A stretch of 64,000 nucleotides of DNA from Bordetella genomosp. 13 (lineage in GTDB: Bacteria; Pseudomonadota; Gammaproteobacteria; Burkholderiales; Burkholderiaceae_B), in NCBI RefSeq assembly GCF_002119665.1, contig NZ_CP021111.1, forward strand, positions 2,046,001-2,110,000, in the 5' to 3' direction. The notes under the pieces were generated by a model. The model searched no databases, was not told the origin of the DNA, and was given only the letters and a program-made list of their open reading frames with translations. Each line of letters opens with the position of its first letter. The first letter of the stretch is position 1. This document shows, piece by piece, positions 8,459-16,986 of this stretch. Position numbers and translations under genes: made by a program.

Positions 8459-9433
8459 ATGAAAGCGATAGTTCTCAAGTCATTCGGCGGCCCGGAATCG
8501 TTCGAACTTTCCGAGGTACCCAAGCCGGTGCCGCATGCCGGCCAGATTCTGGTCCGGGTACATGCCACGTCCATCAATCCATTGGATTACCAGGTTCGAC
8601 GCGGCGATTATCCCGAGCTGGTGCAACTGCCGGCCATTACCGGGCACGACGTATCCGGCGTCGTCGAAGCAGTCGGGCCGGGTGTGACGTCCTTCTCCCC
8701 GGGAGACGAAGTCTGGTATACCCCGCAGATATTCGACGGATCGGGAAGTTATGCCGAATACCACGTCGCCGCCGAAAGCATTATCGGCAAGAAACCTGCC
8801 TCGCTGAGCCATCTCGAAGCGGCAAGCCTGAGCTTGGTTGGCGGGACGGTGTGGGAAGCACTGATCGTACGCGCGGCGCTGAGAGTCGGCGAAAGCATTC
8901 TGGTGCACGGCGGCGCGGGAGGCGTCGGTCATGTGGCGATCCAGCTGGCAAAAGCCATGGGAGCAAGAGTGTTCACGACCGTGCGCGAAGCAAACTTCGA
9001 GTTCGCACGCAGCCTGGGGGCCGATGTGCCCATCGACTACGAAAAAGAGGATTATGTCGACGCCATCATGCGGGAAACGGGTGGCCGCGGCGTCGATGTC
9101 GTGTTCGACACCATCGGCGGAGACACATTGTCGCGCAGTCCCGACGCGCTCGCGCAACTGGGCCGCGTCGTCACGATCGTGGACATTGCAAAGCCGCAGA
9201 ACCTCATCCAGGCCTGGGGCAAGAACGCCAGTTATCACTTCGTCTTCACAAGACAACACCGCGGCAAGCTCGATGAGCTGCGTGCACTGATAGAGCGCGG
9301 TCAGCTGCGGCCACACGTCGGCGCCGTCTATTCGCTTGCCGATATTCCGCTCGCCCATGCCCGGCTGGAAAGTCCCAACAACGGCATTCGAGGAAAAATC
9401 GCGATTGCGGTCGACCGTGGGCTCATTCCGTAA
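8459..9433 (+). CDS. Zinc-independent MDR-family quinone oxidoreductase
   Basis: This 324-residue medium-chain dehydrogenase/reductase resembles NADPH:quinone oxidoreductases. The N-terminal catalytic fold includes [17 protein letters not shown] and [12 protein letters not shown]. The nucleotide-binding motif [16 protein letters not shown] lies near residues 152-167, followed by the typical LGADVPIDY. The structural-zinc cysteines of alcohol dehydrogenases are absent, which supports the quinone-reductase branch. A GAGGA ribosome site precedes the ATG. It lies under the predicted ArsR operator and is the repressor's probable target, so an electrophile or quinone detoxification role is plausible but not shown. 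Confidence 0.88.
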   Translation: MKAIVLKSFGGPESFELSEVPKPVPHAGQILVRVHATSINPLDYQVRRGDYPELVQLPAITGHDVSGVVEAVGPGVTSFSPGDEVWYTPQIFDGSGSYAEYHVAAESIIGKKPASLSHLEAASLSLVGGTVWEALIVRAALRVGESILVHGGAGGVGHVAIQLAKAMGARVFTTVREANFEFARSLGADVPIDYEKEDYVDAIMRETGGRGVDVVFDTIGGDTLSRSPDALAQLGRVVTIVDIAKPQNLIQAWGKNASYHFVFTRQHRGKLDELRALIERGQLRPHVGAVYSLADIPLAHARLESPNNGIRGKIAIAVDRGLIP

Positions 9434-9463
9434 ATACGCATGGGACGCGGCGGCCAGGCGATG

Positions 9464-10039
9464 CTAGAGCTTCTGCCGCCGCAACAGCTTCGCCAGCTCC
9501 GCCGCGCCCATCACCGACATCCCTTGCGCCTTGGCATACTGCCAGGCGTTGTCCGACACCTGGCCCAGCGCGATGAAAATCGCCTCGCGCGCGCCGCGCT
9601 GCCCGCGCGCGGCCTGCAGTTCGCGCAAGGGCTCGACGCCGATGCGCGCGGCCTTCCACCGCTTGGCGCTGACCAGCGCCACGTTGCCGTCCTTGGTCAA
9701 TGAAAAATCGATGCCCGGCAGATTCAGCCGCTGGACCTCGCATCCATCGCTCTTGAAGCCGGCCTCGACCGTGCCGGCGAACTCCGCCCACGACATCGCG
9801 CTGGTAGCTTCGGCCACGGCCTGCACCCGCGCCTCGGAAGGCCGCGTCAACTGCCGGTACGCGGCGATGATGGAAATGACCGCGAACGGCACCGCCCCGA
9901 ACACGCCGAACCAGACCATATCCTTGGGCAGCGCCGCCACCGCGCCGCCGCACAGCAGCACCGCCACGCCGGCGCTCATCCACCACGGCGAGCGCAGCAG
10001 CACGGCGAAGACGGAGTTCCGGGACATCTTGAGTTTCAT
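9464..10039 (-). CDS. Membrane-anchored restriction-endonuclease-like (Mrr-type fold) protein
   Basis: A 191-residue protein. Two hydrophobic segments (about 22-37 and 43-60) anchor it in the inner membrane. The rest is a soluble domain resembling the Mrr catalytic family of PD-(D/E)xK nucleases. The motif pattern is visible: SWAEFAGTVEAGFKSDGCEV, then GIDFSLTKDGNVALVSAKRW, which supplies the aspartate and the xxK element. The later helix is AIFIALGQVSDNAWQYAK. Whether it cuts DNA is unknown. Such proteins are often stand-alone genes with no partner methylase, and none is seen here. Its start at 10039 reads MKLKMSRNS; the internal ATG five codons on is an alternative. Confidence 0.72.
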   Translation of the reverse strand: MKLKMSRNSVFAVLLRSPWWMSAGVAVLLCGGAVAALPKDMVWFGVFGAVPFAVISIIAAYRQLTRPSEARVQAVAEATSAMSWAEFAGTVEAGFKSDGCEVQRLNLPGIDFSLTKDGNVALVSAKRWKAARIGVEPLRELQAARGQRGAREAIFIALGQVSDNAWQYAKAQGMSVMGAAELAKLLRRQKL

Positions 10040-10091
10040 GGCGGTGGCTCGCTGGTTGCGGTGCGCGATCGAAGTGATCGAAGCGATCGGA

Positions 10092-10331
10092 TCAGGCTTC
10101 GTCGCCCTCGGCCTGGCGCACGACGATGCGCACGTCGCCGCAGGTGACGATCTGCCCGCCGCGGATCTTGGCCGTCTTGCGCGTTTCCACCACGCCTCCC
10201 ACGCGGACCAGGCCCTGCGCCACCAGCGCCTTGCCGGCGCCGCCGCTGTCGCAGACTCCGGTGGCCTTCAGCAACTGGTTGACTTCGATGTAGGAGCTGC
10301 CTTGGGCGAGCGTGAATTCGATGAGGGACAT
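10092..10331 (-). CDS. Small S4-type RNA-binding protein (YbcJ-like)
   Basis: A 79-residue stand-alone S4-like domain. It begins IEFTLAQGSSYIEVNQLLKA, passes GGAGKALVAQGLVRVGGVVE and ends with a beta-strand RGGQIVTCGDVRIVV. This is the YbcJ/YaaA pattern of small proteins thought to bind structured RNA, often linked to ribosomes. The reading frame is open far upstream, but the homologous domain starts at the ATG at 10331. It lies 32 bases downstream of the siderophore ATPase gene on the same strand and could be carried on the end of that transcript. Confidence 0.8.
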   Translation of the reverse strand: MSLIEFTLAQGSSYIEVNQLLKATGVCDSGGAGKALVAQGLVRVGGVVETRKTAKIRGGQIVTCGDVRIVVRQAEGDEA

Positions 10332-10363
10332 GCGTATTCCGGTGGATCGAGCGCCGCCCGATT

Positions 10364-11122
10364 CTACCGGTAATACGTGCAGACCCTCCGTCCGTCCAGC
10401 TCGTGCACCTGGATCGGCAGCTCGTACAGCGCCTCCAGCACGTCCGGCCGGATGATCTCCTGCGGCGTGCCGTGATACGCCACCCGCCCATCCTTCAGCG
10501 CCACGATGCGGTCGGCGTAGCTGGAGGCGAAATTGATGTCGTGCAGCACCAGCACCACGGTCTTGCCCAGTTCGTCGGCGGCGCGCCGCAAGATGCCCAT
10601 CATCGCCACGGCGTGCTTCATGTCCAGGCTGTTCAGCGGCTCGTCCAGCAGCAGATAGCGCGTGTCCTGGCACAGCACCATGGCCACGAAGGCGCGCTGG
10701 CGCTGGCCGCCCGAGAGTTCGTCCAGGTAGCGTTCCGCCAGCGGCTCCAGCGCCAGGTACGAGATCGCCCGGTCGATGTGCGCCTTGTCGTCCAGCGTCG
10801 GCCGCCCGCCGGTGTACGGATATCGGCCGAACGCCACCAGGTCGCGCACGGTCAGGCGCAGCGGCAGGTGGTTGTCCTGGCGCAGGATGGCCAGGCGGCG
10901 CGCCAGCTCGCGGCTGTCCGCGCGCGCCACGTCCAGTCCGTCCACCAGCACCTGCCCCGACGAGGGCGCCAGCAGGCGGCTTGCCATGGACAGCAGCGTG
11001 GACTTGCCCGCCCCGTTGGGCCCGATGATGGCGGTGACGCCGCCGGCGGGCAGGCTCAACGTGACGTCGTCCACCACCACCGTGTCTTCGTAGCGCTTGC
11101 TGACTGCTTGGATCTCTATCAT
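10364..11122 (-). CDS. Iron-siderophore ABC transporter, ATP-binding protein
   Basis: The 252-residue cytoplasmic ATPase of the siderophore importer. Walker A is GPNGAGKST (about residues 32-40), a Q-loop lies in AILRQDNHLPLRLTVRDLVA, the signature is LSGGQRQR and Walker B is YLLLDEPLNSLD. The FGRYPYTGGRPTLDD segment is typical of the FatE/CeuD/YclP group that serves catecholate-type siderophores. Its ATG at 11122 overlaps the stop of the permease gene by four bases, indicating translational coupling. It is the last transport gene of a five-gene operon that begins with the outer-membrane receptor. Confidence 0.9.
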   Translation of the reverse strand: MIEIQAVSKRYEDTVVVDDVTLSLPAGGVTAIIGPNGAGKSTLLSMASRLLAPSSGQVLVDGLDVARADSRELARRLAILRQDNHLPLRLTVRDLVAFGRYPYTGGRPTLDDKAHIDRAISYLALEPLAERYLDELSGGQRQRAFVAMVLCQDTRYLLLDEPLNSLDMKHAVAMMGILRRAADELGKTVVLVLHDINFASSYADRIVALKDGRVAYHGTPQEIIRPDVLEALYELPIQVHELDGRRVCTYYR

Positions 11123-12078
11123 CGGCGCCCCCTGCGCAGAACGAGGAACAGGAACATCAGGCCGCCCAGGAATTCGATGACCACGCTGACCGTGGTATTC
11201 AGCTGCAGCACGCGCTCCAGCAGCGCCTGCCCGCCGACCAGAAACAGCACGCCCAGCAGCACCGCGGCGGGTACGGTGTGCCGGTGCCGGTCGCTGCCCA
11301 TGGCGTGGTAGGCCAGGTTGCTGACCAGCAGGCCGAAGAACGTGACCGGGCCCACCAGCGCGGTGGACACGGCCACCAGCACCGCGATGCAGGCCAGCGT
11401 GGCCATCAGCGTGCGCCGATAGTCCACGCCCAGGTTGATGGCCATGTCGCGGCCCAGGGCCAGCACGTCGTAGCGCCGCCGCATGTGCCACAGCGCCAGC
11501 GTGACGCACAGCGCCGTCGCCGCCGCGATGGGCAAGAGGCCGGTGCGCGCCGTGTTGAAGCTGGCGAACATGCGGTCCTGCAGCACCAGGAATTCGTTGG
11601 GGTCGATCAGCCGGATCGCGAAGCCCGACAGGCTGCGGAACAACAACCCGAACACGATGCCCACCAGCATCATCAAATGCAGGCTGCGCACCGCGCCGGA
11701 GAACAGCCAGCGGAACAGCAGGCACGCGAAGGCCGTCATGGCGCCCGCCTCCAGCAGGAACTTCCACAGCGGATCGTCCGTGGCCATGGCCGACAGCCCG
11801 AAGCCATACACGATCAAGGTCTGGATCAGCACATACAGCGCATCGAAACCCATGATGGCCGGGGTGAGGATGCGGTTGTGCGTGATGGTCTGGAACAGCA
11901 CCGACGACATGGCCACGCAGTATGCGACCAGCAGCATGGTCAGCAGCTTGCCGCCGCGAAACGGAATGACGAAGGACCACTGGCCGTTGGCGCCCAGCGT
12001 CATGAAGGCCACGCAGCAGGCCAGCGCCAGCGCGCCCAGCCAGGCCACGCGCGCCTTGGGAGTAAGGATTCTTAGCAT
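11119..12078 (-). CDS. Iron-siderophore ABC transporter permease (FecCD family), second subunit
   Basis: A 319-residue integral membrane protein of the FecCD family with about nine hydrophobic segments. It forms a heterodimer with the preceding permease to move ferric siderophore from the periplasmic binding protein to the cytoplasm. Family features include PAIMGFDALYVLIQTL in the first third and LGRDMAINLGVDYRRTL, the loop that docks on the ATPase. The frame opens at a TTG at 12087, but the ATG at 12078 lies just after the stop codon of the upstream permease and is the likelier start. The C-terminus LVLRRGRR ends four bases into the ATPase gene. Confidence 0.9.
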   Translation of the reverse strand: MLRILTPKARVAWLGALALACCVAFMTLGANGQWSFVIPFRGGKLLTMLLVAYCVAMSSVLFQTITHNRILTPAIMGFDALYVLIQTLIVYGFGLSAMATDDPLWKFLLEAGAMTAFACLLFRWLFSGAVRSLHLMMLVGIVFGLLFRSLSGFAIRLIDPNEFLVLQDRMFASFNTARTGLLPIAAATALCVTLALWHMRRRYDVLALGRDMAINLGVDYRRTLMATLACIAVLVAVSTALVGPVTFFGLLVSNLAYHAMGSDRHRHTVPAAVLLGVLFLVGGQALLERVLQLNTTVSVVIEFLGGLMFLFLVLRRGRR

Positions 12079-12079
12079 G

Positions 12080-13069
12080 TCAGGCAAAGCGGGTCTTCCT
12101 GCCGCGCAGCAGGCACAGGAACAGCGCGCTGCCGATCACGCCGACCACGGTGCCTATGGGCACCTCGTACGGGTACAGCACCAGGCGACCGATGATGTCG
12201 CAGGCCAGCACGAACGCGCCGCCCAGCGCGGCCACCCACGGGATCGCGCGCCGCATGTTGTCGCCCATCAGCAGGCTGACGGCATTGGGCACGATCAGGC
12301 CCAGGAAGGGAATGGTGCCCGCCGTCACGACCGTCATCGACGAGATGGCCGACACGATGAGCAGGCCGGTCAACGTCAGCCGGGCATGGTTCAGGCCCAG
12401 GTTGGACGCGACGGCGCGGCCCATGCCGGCCACGGTGTAGCGGTCGGCCGCCAGCCAGGCCGCGCACGTCAGCGCGAATCCCAGCCACAACAGTTCATAG
12501 CGGCCGCGCAGCACGCTGGAAAAGTCCGCGATGGTCCAGGCGTGCAGCGACTGCAGCAGGTCATAGCGATAGGCCACGAAGGTGGTGGCCGCATGGATCA
12601 CGCCACCCAGCACCAGGCCGATCAGCGGGACGATGAACGGCGTGCGCAGCGGTACGCGGCGCAGCAGCGCCAGGAACAGCAGCGTGCCGCCCAACGCGAA
12701 CACCGTGGCCACCAGCATCTTGGCAAAGACGGGAATGTCCGGCATCACCAGCGTGACGAACAGGATGCCGAGCGTCGCGGACTCCATGGTGCCCGCGGTA
12801 GAGGGTTCGACGTAGCGGTTGCGCACCAGCATCTGGATGATGAGGCCCGCCACCGCCAGCGACATGCCGGCCAGCAGCAGCGCCAGCGTGCGGGGCAGGC
12901 GGCTGACCAACAGCAGCTTCCACGTGCGTGCGGCGTCCGGCCCGCCCAACAGCGCGCCGTACGAGAACTCGATCGCGCCCAGCCCGATGCTGACCACGCA
13001 CAGAACCACGAGCACCACCGACACCAGCGCCAGCCCGCCCCACCCTTGCAACCAGGACCGCAACGTCAC
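12080..13069 (-). CDS. Iron-siderophore ABC transporter permease (FecCD family), first subunit
   Basis: A 329-residue FecCD-type permease. It has a hydrophobic start (LALVSVVLVVLCVVSIGLG), the signature RLPRTLALLLAGMSLAVAG with Arg-Leu-Pro-Arg before the second helix, and the ATPase-docking loop GRAVASNLGLNHARLTL. It uses a GTG start at 13069 with a strong AGGAGGGG ribosome site four bases upstream, which settles the start. It lies 30 bases after the binding-protein gene and one base before the second permease gene. The pairing with that gene and the ATPase resembles FatDC/CeuBC importers. Confidence 0.92.
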   Translation of the reverse strand: MTLRSWLQGWGGLALVSVVLVVLCVVSIGLGAIEFSYGALLGGPDAARTWKLLLVSRLPRTLALLLAGMSLAVAGLIIQMLVRNRYVEPSTAGTMESATLGILFVTLVMPDIPVFAKMLVATVFALGGTLLFLALLRRVPLRTPFIVPLIGLVLGGVIHAATTFVAYRYDLLQSLHAWTIADFSSVLRGRYELLWLGFALTCAAWLAADRYTVAGMGRAVASNLGLNHARLTLTGLLIVSAISSMTVVTAGTIPFLGLIVPNAVSLLMGDNMRRAIPWVAALGGAFVLACDIIGRLVLYPYEVPIGTVVGVIGSALFLCLLRGRKTRFA

Positions 13070-13099
13070 CGGCCCCTCCTTGCTACCGCCATCATCGAA

Positions 13100-14035
13100 C
13101 TACAGTCCCTTGGCCAGTGCCTCTGCCAACTGATCCACGTTCTGCTGCATGGCGGTCAGGCCCGCGCTGCCCAGCAGATACCAGTTGTAGGCGTTAAGGT
13201 ACACCACGTGCCCGGTACGCCAGGCCTTGGTCGAACGCACCAGTTCGTTGTCCAGCATGCGCTGCGCCGAAACGCCCTCGCGGCCGATGGCCGCGTCGCG
13301 GTCGATGACGAAAAGCCAGTCCGGGTCGGTCTTCGCGATGAACTCGAACGACACGGCCTGGCCGTGGTTGGACACGTTGAGGTCCGGCACGGCCGGCTTG
13401 ATGCCGAAGGCATCGTGGATCACGCCGAAGCGCGAACCCGGACCGTAGGCGCTCATCTTGCCGCCGGTGGTCAGGATGACCAGGCCGGTGCCCGCGCCGG
13501 CCGCCTTGGTCTTCAAGGCCTCGACGGCGTCGCGCAGCGCCGTCACCTTCTGCGCCGCCTGGTCCTGCTTGCCGTAGAGCCCGCCCAGCAGCTCGGTGTT
13601 GCGCACCACGCTGCCCAGCAGGTCCTTGGGATCGACCGTCAGGTCGAGCGTGGGCGCCAGCCTGGCCAGCTGGTCATACTTGGGCGCGGAGCGGCCGGCC
13701 ACCAGGATGACCTGCGGCGCGGCCGCGTGGATCGCCTCGTAGTTGGGCTCGAACATCGAGCCCACTTTCAGGTAGCGCTTGTCAGCGTATTGCGCCAGCT
13801 GCGGAGGCAGCTTGGCGGCGGCGGGCACGCCCGCCACCTCCACGCCAAGCTCGTGCAGGGTGTCCAGCAAGGCCAGGTCCAGCACCACGGTCTTGGCGGG
13901 ATTGGCCGGCACGGCGGTGTCGCCGCGTGCGTGCTTGACCGGCACCGTGGCCTGGGCCGCCGCGATGGCCGGCGCCAGCGCCAGCCCCATCGCAACCCCT
14001 GCCCCGGCCAGCCAGCGGCGTGCATGCATCGTCAT
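13100..14035 (-). CDS. Periplasmic iron-siderophore binding protein
   Basis: A 311-residue substrate-binding protein of the helical-backbone (cluster A-II) type. The signal peptide covers about residues 1-27 (RRWLAGAGVAMGLALAPAIA then AAQA). The first lobe has TVVLDLALLDTLHELGVEVA, resembling CeuE, YclQ and FatB, which bind catecholate siderophores. Later VSFEFIAKTDPDWLFVIDRD is also family-typical. The frame begins seven codons earlier, but the ATG at 14035 has AAGGAG upstream. There is no lipobox, so it is soluble in the periplasm. It lies 20 bases after the receptor gene. The ligand is a siderophore, and the catecholate type is an inference. Confidence 0.9.
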   Translation of the reverse strand: MTMHARRWLAGAGVAMGLALAPAIAAAQATVPVKHARGDTAVPANPAKTVVLDLALLDTLHELGVEVAGVPAAAKLPPQLAQYADKRYLKVGSMFEPNYEAIHAAAPQVILVAGRSAPKYDQLARLAPTLDLTVDPKDLLGSVVRNTELLGGLYGKQDQAAQKVTALRDAVEALKTKAAGAGTGLVILTTGGKMSAYGPGSRFGVIHDAFGIKPAVPDLNVSNHGQAVSFEFIAKTDPDWLFVIDRDAAIGREGVSAQRMLDNELVRSTKAWRTGHVVYLNAYNWYLLGSAGLTAMQQNVDQLAEALAKGL

Positions 14036-14055
14036 CGAATCATCTCCTTGGAACA

Positions 14056-16062
14056 TCAGAATTTCACTCCCACGCCCAGCCAGTAGCGGCGGCCGTCTTC
14101 CACGTAGCCGTAGTCGTCATAGCCCACGGTCTTGTCGAATAGGTTGTAGATGCCCGCGTACACGGACACATTCTTGGTGGCCTGGTACGACCCGCCCAGG
14201 TCGAAGAACGTATAGGACGGCGCCACAACCGACGTGGACGACGGCCCGGTGATGGGCTGGCTTTCCCGGCCGCGGAAGTTCAGGCGCGCCCAGGCTTCGA
14301 GGGCATCGGATGCCTGCCAGTTCACCGTGGTGGTGAACAGGTGCTTGGGCAGCTGGTTCAGCGGCTGGCCCTTGTACTGGCCCGACTTCTGCTCGGACTT
14401 CGTGTAGGTGTAGCTGGCGGTGAGCGACCACGCGCGGTTGATCGGCAGCCGCATGCTGGCCTCGACCCCGCGCGAGACCGCCTCGTCCACGTTCATGTAG
14501 GTCGTGGGATCGGAGCCGAACTGGTTGGGCCCTTCGGTGCACTGCGAGATCGGGCAAGGCACTCGCGTGATCTTGTCCTTGAAGTCGTTGTTGAACAGCG
14601 TCAGGCCCGCGTTGAAGCCCTGGCCGTCATCATAGATGAGGCCCAGTTCCTCGGTGATCGACTTCTCGGGCGTCAGGTCCGGATTGCCGTACATGTTCCC
14701 GCCGCGGCTGACCTGGCCCCAGCCCGCCACGGTCTGGCGCAGGTCCGGCGCGCGGAAACCCGTGGACACGCCGCCCTTCAAGGTCCAGCGCTCGGCCATA
14801 TGCCACACGCCGTACAGGCGCGGGCTGAAGTGGTCGCCGAAGTTCTCGTCCTTGTCCATGCGCAGCCCGCCGGTCAGGGCAAAGCTCTCCGTCAGGCGCC
14901 ATTCGTCCTCGGCGAACAGCGCCCATTGATAGCGCTCTACCTTGTTCGGGCCGCCGGCCAGCTGGTTGCCCGTCTGATCGTTCAGGCGCTGCTCCAGGAA
15001 GGCGCCGCCCACCGTCAGCATGTGGCTGCCCAGCGGCAGCGTCCACGTGCTCTGCAGGTCCAGGTTCTTGATCTTCATCTGGCGCGAGCGGTTGTCGAAT
15101 TCTTCCTGCTGCACATACGAATCCGACACGCCCCAGCCCCAGCGGCCGGTGTGCGACAGCGCCCACTTGTTGCTGCGGTAGTCGGTCTCGGACGAGGCCG
15201 GGCAGCCGGTGCGGGCGCAGCTTTCGCCGGGCGCCAGCGGTTCCACTGTCTTGCCCAGCGTGTTCTCGCGCTTCTGCCGCGAGCTGGTGGCTTCGACGAT
15301 GATGTCGTGATTGCGGTTCGGCGTCAGCGCCAGCTTGGCGGTCACCGTGTTGGCGTTGCGCTGGCGGAAACCGTTGTAGATGTCGTCCTCGTCGCGCTGC
15401 GATGCCTGCCCATAGATCTGCAGGCCCAGCAGGTCGTTCTTGATGGGGCCGGCCAGGTAGAAGTTGCCCTGGTAGATGTCGCCCGACTTGCTGCTCTCCT
15501 GGATGGTCGTGTCCATCCGGATCTCGCCGCCCCAGGCCTGCGGCACCTTACGGGTGATAATGTTGACCACGCCGCCCATGGCGTCCGAGCCATACAGCGA
15601 AGACATCGGGCCGCGCACGACCTCGATGCGCTCGATGGCGGAGATCGGCGGCGTCCAGCCGTTCTCGACGCCGGAAGAATCCGAGTTCGTGCGGGTCTCG
15701 CGGGAGTTCTGGCGCTTGCCGTCGATCAGGATCAGCGTGTACTTGGCGCCCATGCCGCGCAGGCTGATGTCCTGGCTGTCGCCGCCGCCCGTGATCACCA
15801 CGCCCGGCACTTCGAGCAGCGCGTCCGTCACGTCGCGGTAAAACTTCTTTTCCAGGTCCTCGCGAGTGATCACGCTGATGGAGGCCGGAGCATCCTGGAT
15901 CTGCTGCTCATAGCCGGTGGCCGTCACCACCACCGTCTCCATGGTCTGCGTGGCGGCGGCGTCTTGCGCCCAGGCGGCGCCCGCCCCCGCGCCGAAGCCC
16001 GCGGCGCACAGGGCGGCGGCCAGGCGCGTGTACTGGCGCCGGGCCGTATTCTTGCTGCTCAT
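14056..16062 (-). CDS. TonB-dependent siderophore receptor
   Basis: A 668-residue outer-membrane receptor. Residues 1-32 form a signal peptide. The TonB box region METVVVTATG is at 41-50, followed by the plug domain with DAPASISVITREDLEKK, LRGMGAKYTLILIDGKR and IERIEVVRGPMSSLYGSDAM. A 22-strand barrel follows, ending in the terminal aromatic F (YWLGVGVKF). The plug most resembles the IrgA/CirA/PirA group, receptors for catecholates such as enterobactin. Two cysteines (CARTGC) sit in an extracellular loop. The start at 16062 has an AAGGA ribosome site; the earlier ATG at 16083 does not. A Fur box lies about 70 bases upstream, and the transport genes follow in one operon. Confidence 0.93.
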   Translation of the reverse strand: MSSKNTARRQYTRLAAALCAAGFGAGAGAAWAQDAAATQTMETVVVTATGYEQQIQDAPASISVITREDLEKKFYRDVTDALLEVPGVVITGGGDSQDISLRGMGAKYTLILIDGKRQNSRETRTNSDSSGVENGWTPPISAIERIEVVRGPMSSLYGSDAMGGVVNIITRKVPQAWGGEIRMDTTIQESSKSGDIYQGNFYLAGPIKNDLLGLQIYGQASQRDEDDIYNGFRQRNANTVTAKLALTPNRNHDIIVEATSSRQKRENTLGKTVEPLAPGESCARTGCPASSETDYRSNKWALSHTGRWGWGVSDSYVQQEEFDNRSRQMKIKNLDLQSTWTLPLGSHMLTVGGAFLEQRLNDQTGNQLAGGPNKVERYQWALFAEDEWRLTESFALTGGLRMDKDENFGDHFSPRLYGVWHMAERWTLKGGVSTGFRAPDLRQTVAGWGQVSRGGNMYGNPDLTPEKSITEELGLIYDDGQGFNAGLTLFNNDFKDKITRVPCPISQCTEGPNQFGSDPTTYMNVDEAVSRGVEASMRLPINRAWSLTASYTYTKSEQKSGQYKGQPLNQLPKHLFTTTVNWQASDALEAWARLNFRGRESQPITGPSSTSVVAPSYTFFDLGGSYQATKNVSVYAGIYNLFDKTVGYDDYGYVEDGRRYWLGVGVKF

Positions 16063-16130
16063 TTCCTTCTTCTCCCGTTGCATCGGTCCGCGCGCCTCGC
16101 GTCGAGCGGATCCCCGTGATAATGCAGTTA

Positions 16131-16153
16131 TTAATGAAAACGATTCTCATATT
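16131..16153 (-). promoter_or_regulatory. Fur box
   Basis: The stretch contains AATGAAAACGATTCTCAT, close to the 19-bp Fur consensus GATAATGATAATCATTATC in its AT-rich hexamer layout. It sits between the receptor gene and the divergent two-component genes, so iron-loaded Fur could repress both directions. Confidence 0.7.
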
Positions 16154-16272
16154 AGAATTTGGCTAGGCGGGGACCGGCAACGGGCTTTCCGCAACTTTTA
16201 TCTTCTTTGCACTTCTTCACACACTGCCGCGCCGCCTTGGCACACACTGGCGGCCGCACGACGTATCACGCG

Positions 16273-16986
16273 ATGGCCTTTCCCCCTCCCGTCCCGATGC
16301 GCCGCATCCTGCTCATTGACGACGATGTCGAACTGGCGCAGATGCTGCGCGAATACCTGGAACCCAACCGCTATCAGTTGGCGTTCGCCCACACCGGCGC
16401 GCAGGCGCTGCCGCTGCTGGCGCGAGACGACTTCGACCTGACCCTGCTCGACCTGATGCTGCCCGATGGCAGCGGACTCGACCTGCTGCGGCAATACCGC
16501 GCGAATTCGCGTCGCCCGGTCATCATGTTCACCGCCCACGGCGGCGAAACCGACCGCGTGCTGGGGCTGGAACTCGGCGCCGACGACTATCTGGCCAAAC
16601 CCTTCAGCCCGCGCGAGCTGCAGGCGCGCATGACGGCCGTCCTGCGGCGCTTCCAGGAGACGCCCGCCGTCGCCGCCGTGACGCTGGTGTTGGGCCCGCT
16701 GTCGCTGGATCTCGCCAGCGGCGCGGCCCGCATCGGCGACGAAGTGGTGACGCTGACGGGCGCCGAGCAGCGCATTCTCGAGGTGCTGATGCGCGCGCCC
16801 GGCCAGGTCACCAGCCGCGAGCAGATCGGCCAGTACGCGCTGGGCCGCACGCCCGACCGCTATGACCGCAGCATCGACACGCACATCAGCACATTGCGCA
16901 AGAAGCTGCGCCTGGACAGCCATCCCGGCGCGCCGGCGATCCGCAACATGCGCGGGGTCGGCTACATCCTGGCGAGCGTCGCCTGA
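16273..16986 (+). CDS. OmpR-family response regulator
   Basis: A 237-residue two-domain response regulator. The receiver has the acidic triad IDDDVE (residues 15-20), the phospho-acceptor aspartate at about 60 in LLDLMLPDGSG, and the conserved lysine in YLAKPFSPREL. The C-terminal winged helix contains TGAEQRILEVLMRAPGQV and DRSIDTHISTLRKKLRLD. No clear ribosome site marks the start. ATG at 16273 and ATG at 16297 (MRRILLIDDD) are both possible, and the second gives the tighter family fit. Its stop codon abuts the kinase start with no gap. The pair is divergent from a siderophore operon, like PfeRS or PirRS in Pseudomonas. Confidence 0.9.
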   Translation: MAFPPPVPMRRILLIDDDVELAQMLREYLEPNRYQLAFAHTGAQALPLLARDDFDLTLLDLMLPDGSGLDLLRQYRANSRRPVIMFTAHGGETDRVLGLELGADDYLAKPFSPRELQARMTAVLRRFQETPAVAAVTLVLGPLSLDLASGAARIGDEVVTLTGAEQRILEVLMRAPGQVTSREQIGQYALGRTPDRYDRSIDTHISTLRKKLRLDSHPGAPAIRNMRGVGYILASVA

